DNA from: Clostridiales bacterium
GTDB lineage: Bacteria; Bacillota; Clostridia; Monoglobales; Monoglobaceae
Assembly (NCBI GenBank): GCA_019419865.1
Contig: JAHZIG010000026.1
Span: 1-39,019 of the forward strand
DNA: 39,019 nucleotides
Reading direction: 5' to 3'
Positions 35,972-39,019 of this stretch are shown in pieces (positions within the stretch are counted from its first letter, which is position 1; each line of letters begins with the position of its first letter). The notes beneath the pieces are model-generated. The model searched no databases. It was not told the DNA's origin and saw only the letters and a list, made by a program, of their open reading frames with translations. Made by a program: the position numbers and the translations under genes.

Positions 35972-36355
35972 ATGGGAAACGTTTGGTCTACCATATTGAT
36001 TTGCGCAATTTTAGTTGTAATATGCGTTTTCGCGGTCAGATCGTATGTTAAGAAGTTAAAGAGCGGCTGCTGCGGCGGAGGCGGCGACGAGGTTAAAAAG
36101 GTTCGCCCGAGCGACGGCGACGTTTCGCATTATAACTATTCGTATAAGATCAGGATAGACGGCATGAGCTGTAAAAACTGCGCCAGAAAAGTTGAAAACG
36201 CTTTTAACGGGCGAGAAGGATTCTACGCGGTCGTGGATCTAAAGCAAAACGACGCTATGGTTAGGACGAAGGCTCCCGTTTCGGAGACTGAACTGAGACG
36301 GATAGTACAAAGCGCGGGATACGGCGCGGCGGGTGTTGAGACCGTAGGAGCTTAG
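35972..36355 (+). CDS. Membrane-tethered heavy-metal-associated (HMA) domain protein
   Basis: A 127-residue protein. A single hydrophobic helix (about residues 5-24) is followed by a basic patch and the motif SGCCGGGGDE (31-40), a possible second metal site. The C-terminal HMA domain (about 57-125) holds the metal-binding MSCKNC with cysteines 67 and 70, and ends with an AGYGA loop. The family delivers soft metal ions such as Cu(I) or Zn(II) to P1B ATPases, and here the P1B ATPase lies two small genes downstream. ATG has GGAGG 11 bases upstream. The metal ion is not deducible. FeoA lies 118 bases upstream. Confidence 0.9.
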   Translation: MGNVWSTILICAILVVICVFAVRSYVKKLKSGCCGGGGDEVKKVRPSDGDVSHYNYSYKIRIDGMSCKNCARKVENAFNGREGFYAVVDLKQNDAMVRTKAPVSETELRRIVQSAGYGAAGVETVGA

Positions 36356-36416
36356 TTTTAAAAAGCGGCGGTTTTTAATCACATAGAGATTAATATCGAA
36401 AGAGGGTGTATTAAGC

Positions 36417-36497
36417 ATGAAGAAACATCGTTTTTGGGCTTTTGCGGCGGTTGTTTGCTTTATAATGCTTTTTTATACGGGTTATAAACATAAATAG
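36417..36497 (+). CDS. 26-residue single-pass membrane micro-protein
   Basis: The short frame reads MKKHRFWAFAAVVCFIMLFY followed by TGYKHK and a TAG stop. It has a basic N-terminus, one hydrophobic helix with a cysteine (about residues 6-21), and a basic tail. AGAGGGTG lies 8 bases before the ATG. It fits exactly between the HMA gene and the DUF6110-like gene, and the next ribosome site (AGGAGG, 36503-36508) begins 6 bases after its stop, which is typical of a translated operon member. I have an impression that similar micro-proteins occur in this cluster in other Clostridia, but cannot confirm. A role as a small subunit of the P-type ATPase is a guess. Confidence 0.7.
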   Translation: MKKHRFWAFAAVVCFIMLFYTGYKHK

Positions 36498-36512
36498 AGA
36501 TTAGGAGGAAAC

Positions 36513-36794
36513 ATGATGTTTAAGGAAGATCATATCAAGGCTTTAGGATTATTTTTAGGAGGGGTTCTCTTCGGCACGGCCGGGATCAAGCTGCTGTCGA
36601 GCAAGGACGCGAAAAAGGCGTACGTTAATTGTACCGCCGCGGCGCTCAGAGCTAAGGAAAGCGTTATGAAGACGGCCGCTACTATTCAGGAGAACGCCGA
36701 GGACGTTTTAGCCGAGGCGAAGCAGATAAACGAGAAAAGAGCTGAAGAAGAAGCGGCGGCGGTTGTAGACGGCGAAGCGGTAGAAGCGGAATAA
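36513..36794 (+). CDS. DUF6110-like small protein
   Basis: A 93-residue protein starting at ATG 36513, with AGGAGG 5 bases upstream. A short hydrophobic stretch ALGLFLGGVLFGTAGIKLL (about residues 10-28) suggests a membrane-inserted or membrane-associated N-terminus. The remainder is a long amphipathic helix rich in alanine, lysine and glutamate, ending in an acidic tail. The pattern LFLGGVLFGTAG-x-KLL-x-S-x-DAKK-x-Y-x-x-x-TAAALRAK matches my memory of DUF6110, a family I associate with neighbouring heavy-metal ATPase genes. No enzymatic motif is seen; a scaffold or regulatory subunit is possible. Confidence 0.7.
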   Translation: MMFKEDHIKALGLFLGGVLFGTAGIKLLSSKDAKKAYVNCTAAALRAKESVMKTAATIQENAEDVLAEAKQINEKRAEEEAAAVVDGEAVEAE

Positions 36795-36804
36795 CCGTTG
36801 TTTC

Positions 36805-36828
36805 GGGACTGTTTACACAGTCCCTTTT
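36805..36828 (+). terminator. Intra-cluster terminator or attenuator before the ATPase gene
   Basis: GGGACTGT (36805-36812) pairs perfectly with ACAGTCCC (36817-36824) around TTAC, followed by TTTT and more T-rich sequence. It lies 10 bases after the DUF6110-like stop and 40 bases before the ATPase start, so it should reduce ATPase expression relative to the small genes. Confidence 0.75.
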
Positions 36829-36868
36829 GCTTATTGTTAAGAATTTTTGGTATTATGGAGGAGTCTGC

Positions 36869-38944
36869 GTGAAATTTATTATTAAACATGAAATAGAAGG
36901 GCGTATTCGAGTGCATTTTGCGCAAAATAGAATGACCTACGTCGAGGCGGACGCTCTGCTCTACTATCTTGAAAAATTAGAGTTTGTAAAAAAGGCTAAA
37001 GTCTACGAGCAGACAGCGGACGCCGCTATCGTATACGTAGGGGAAAGAGAGAATGCGATAACGGCTTTGCGCGAGTTTGAATACGAAAATGTTGAAGTTC
37101 CTAAAGGAGTTTTGGAAAGCTCCGGCCGCGCGCTGAACGCCGAGTACAGGGAAAAGCTGATACGTAAAGTAGCGTTTCGGGCGCTTGGCAGGTTTTTTGT
37201 ACCGAGTCCGCTTAGGATCCTTTACACCGTATTTAAGTCCGCGAGTTACTTTAAACAAGGACTTAAATGTTTAATAAAAGGAAAGCTGGAGGTTCCCGTT
37301 CTGGACGCTACGGCGATAGGCGCGTCGATGCTGAAAGGCGATTTTAAAACCTCCGCGTCTATAATGTTCCTATTGGGGATCGGCGAATTACTGGAGGAGT
37401 GGACTCACAAGAAGTCGGTCGGGGATCTGGCGAGAAGCATGTCGCTCGGCGTCGGGAAAGTTTGGCGCGTCCGCGGCGATAAGGAGGAGCTTGTCGAAGT
37501 ATGCGACGTCAGACCCGGCGACGAGGTTGCGGTTCATATGGGAGCCGTGATACCGTTTGACGGTATTGTAGTAAGGGGCGAAGCGATGGTAAACCAGTCC
37601 TCGCTTACCGGCGAGAGCGTTCCGGTCAGAAAAGAGGCCGACGGATACGCGTACGCGGGAACGGTAGTCGAGGAGGGAGAGCTTGTAATCAGAGTAAAAG
37701 AAACCGCCGGTTCGACAAAGTATGAAAAGATCGTTGAAATGATCGAGGGTACGGAAAAGCTTAAATCAGCCGTGGAAAGTAAGGCGGAGCATCTTGCGGA
37801 TAAGCTTGTTCCTTATACGCTTATGGGAACGGTCGTTTCCTATCTCGTTACCCGCAATATCACAAGAGCTTTGTCGGTACTTATGGTCGATTTTTCATGC
37901 GCGCTTAAATTAGCCATGCCTATAACGGTCTTGTCGGCTATAAGAGAAGCGGGAACTCATAAGATCACTGTAAAAGGCGGAAAATATTTAGAGGCGCTGG
38001 CGGAAGCCGACGTTATAGTTTTTGATAAAACGGGAACGCTGACAAAGGCGCGGCCTACAGTGGTCGACGTGATTCCGTTCGGCGACGAGAGCGCGGACGA
38101 GTCGCTTAGAATAGCGGCGTGCTTGGAGGAACATTTTCCACATTCGATGGCCAAGGCCGTCGTAAAAGCGGCGAAGGACAAAAAATTGGAGCATGAGGAA
38201 ATGCACTCGAAGGTCGATTATATCGTAGCGCACGGCATAGCTTCGTATATAGGCGAGAAGAGAGTGATAATAGGCAGTTATCATTTTGTGTTCGAGGACG
38301 AGGGCTGCGCGGTTCGAGACGAATATACCGAACGCTTTGAGAATTTACCCGACGAGTATTCGCATTTGTATTTGGCGGTAGACGGCGAACTTACGGCGGT
38401 AATATGTATAGCGGATCCGCTGCGCGAAGAGGCGAAAGAGACTATTGAAAGACTGAAAAGAGAAAGCTTTAAAAAAGTGGTCATGATGACCGGAGACAAC
38501 GAGCGCACGGCCTCGGCTATAGCCGATAGACTCGGACTCGACGAGTATTATTCGGAGGTTCTACCCGAGGATAAGGCGAATTTTATATTAAAGACGAAAG
38601 AAAACGGTTCAAAAGTCGTTATGGTCGGCGACGGGATAAACGATTCGCCCGCGCTGTCGGCGTCCGACGTCGGAATAGCTATAAGCGACGGCGCGGAGCT
38701 TGCCCGAGAGATAGCGGATATAACTATCGCGGCGGACGATTTAAGGGAGCTTATTGTTTTGAAGCGGATCGCTAAGGCGATGATGAGAAGGATCGGCGGT
38801 AATTATAGGTCGATATTGGGTATCAACGGCGCCCTGATAGCTTTGGGAGTCGGCGGAGTTATTCAGCCTACGACTTCCGCTATGCTGCACAACGCTTCTA
38901 CCTTGGCCATAGGGCTTAGAAGTATGAAAAATTTACTTCCTTAA
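36869..38944 (+). CDS. Heavy-metal translocating P-type ATPase (P1B) with atypical membrane motif
   Basis: Start GTG 36869 is chosen because GGAGG lies 7 bases upstream; the longer TTG frame has none. The product has 691 residues. Residues 1-70 resemble an HMA fold but lack the CxxC motif. Core motifs are TGES (247-250) in the actuator domain, DKTGT with the phosphorylated Asp386, MMTGDN, and GDGINDSPALSASDVGIA. The usual SEHP is replaced by EEHFPHSMA. The transmembrane metal motif, normally CPC, SPC or TPC, reads SCALK (S343-C344-A345), so the proline is absent. The C-terminus TTSAMLHNASTLAIGLRS is typical. It acts in the cytoplasmic membrane, probably as an efflux pump; the ion is unknown. 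It is the last gene of the metal module. Confidence 0.92.
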   Translation: MKFIIKHEIEGRIRVHFAQNRMTYVEADALLYYLEKLEFVKKAKVYEQTADAAIVYVGERENAITALREFEYENVEVPKGVLESSGRALNAEYREKLIRKVAFRALGRFFVPSPLRILYTVFKSASYFKQGLKCLIKGKLEVPVLDATAIGASMLKGDFKTSASIMFLLGIGELLEEWTHKKSVGDLARSMSLGVGKVWRVRGDKEELVEVCDVRPGDEVAVHMGAVIPFDGIVVRGEAMVNQSSLTGESVPVRKEADGYAYAGTVVEEGELVIRVKETAGSTKYEKIVEMIEGTEKLKSAVESKAEHLADKLVPYTLMGTVVSYLVTRNITRALSVLMVDFSCALKLAMPITVLSAIREAGTHKITVKGGKYLEALAEADVIVFDKTGTLTKARPTVVDVIPFGDESADESLRIAACLEEHFPHSMAKAVVKAAKDKKLEHEEMHSKVDYIVAHGIASYIGEKRVIIGSYHFVFEDEGCAVRDEYTERFENLPDEYSHLYLAVDGELTAVICIADPLREEAKETIERLKRESFKKVVMMTGDNERTASAIADRLGLDEYYSEVLPEDKANFILKTKENGSKVVMVGDGINDSPALSASDVGIAISDGAELAREIADITIAADDLRELIVLKRIAKAMMRRIGGNYRSILGINGALIALGVGGVIQPTTSAMLHNASTLAIGLRSMKNLLP

Positions 38945-38967
38945 AAATATTATAAAAAAGCCTCTTT

Positions 38968-38976
38968 TGGTATAAT
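38968..38976 (+). promoter_or_regulatory. Possible extended -10 element at the right edge
   Basis: TGG followed by TATAAT (38971-38976) lies 24 bases after the ATPase stop. No -35 of quality is seen. It may start a gene beyond the window. The last 40 bases hold no other feature. Confidence 0.3.
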
Positions 38977-39019
38977 CCCCTTAGAGTAGACACATGAAAT
39001 AACAAAAACATTCATGTTC

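Noticed and set aside
36827..36868. TTG start giving a 705-residue P-type ATPase
   Set aside because: The codon lies within the T run of the upstream terminator and has no ribosome site. GTG 36869 has GGAGG at 7 bases and the family-like start follows.

Overview
The window reads as a chromosomal segment of a low-to-mid G+C Firmicute, most likely an anaerobic Clostridia member. The evidence is the AGGAGG-type ribosome binding sites, TTG/GTG starts, TTGACA/TATAAT promoters, S-layer homology (SLH) proteins, a tagA-type wall glycosyltransferase, an mltG-trmR gene pair as in Bacillus subtilis, and a FeoA / heavy-metal ATPase cluster of a kind I associate with gut Clostridia. Genus cannot be read from the sequence alone.

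Layout, left to right. (a) 1-3.1 kb: the 5' part of a tRNA-Val(UAC) leaving the left edge on the minus strand, a leaderless von Willebrand A-domain protein, and rodA converging on it. (b) 3.2-7.2 kb, minus strand: tagA, a DJ-1/PfpI protein, 5-formyl-THF cyclo-ligase, mltG and trmR, a cell-wall/housekeeping series read from a promoter at about 7.27 kb. (c) 7.4-13.1 kb, plus strand: a cold-shock protein, a GNAT acetyltransferase, a D-2-hydroxyacid dehydrogenase, a DUF3783-like protein, the lipoprotein foldase PrsA, a cyclophilin and the CCA-adding enzyme. (d) 13.1-15.8 kb: araB-araD with a promoter that overlaps a well-formed inverted repeat, then a terminator and a decayed aldo/keto-reductase 3' end. 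(e) 16.3-33.4 kb: a regulator with DNA-binding domains at both ends, then a putative 15-kb operon encoding a small four-cysteine protein, a 2408-aa secreted Ig-like giant with no visible wall anchor, a 2191-aa secreted giant ending in three SLH domains, and a compact SLH-anchored subtilisin, closed by a strong terminator. (f) 33.4-35.4 kb: a long leader region, a P1-family (DmpA-like) peptidase and a second GNAT protein. (g) 35.4-39.0 kb: a metal module made of FeoA, a membrane-tethered HMA metallochaperone, a 26-aa membrane peptide not previously called in this window, a DUF6110-like protein and a P1B-type ATPase with an atypical membrane motif.

The best candidate for an undescribed system is region (e). 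It looks like a regulated cell-surface assembly: one free giant, one wall-bound giant and one wall-bound protease are co-directional and tightly spaced, with start codons 4 to 31 bases from the preceding stop. An inverted pair of NarL/LuxR-type heptamers sits just upstream of a promoter that has a good -10 but a poor -35, which suits activation by the neighbouring regulator. Region (g) is the second candidate, because of the micro-protein, a DtxR-like operator at the promoter, and a terminator hairpin between the small genes and the ATPase. Functions of the giants, the small proteins and the operators are inferences; the individual enzyme families are recognised from motifs.
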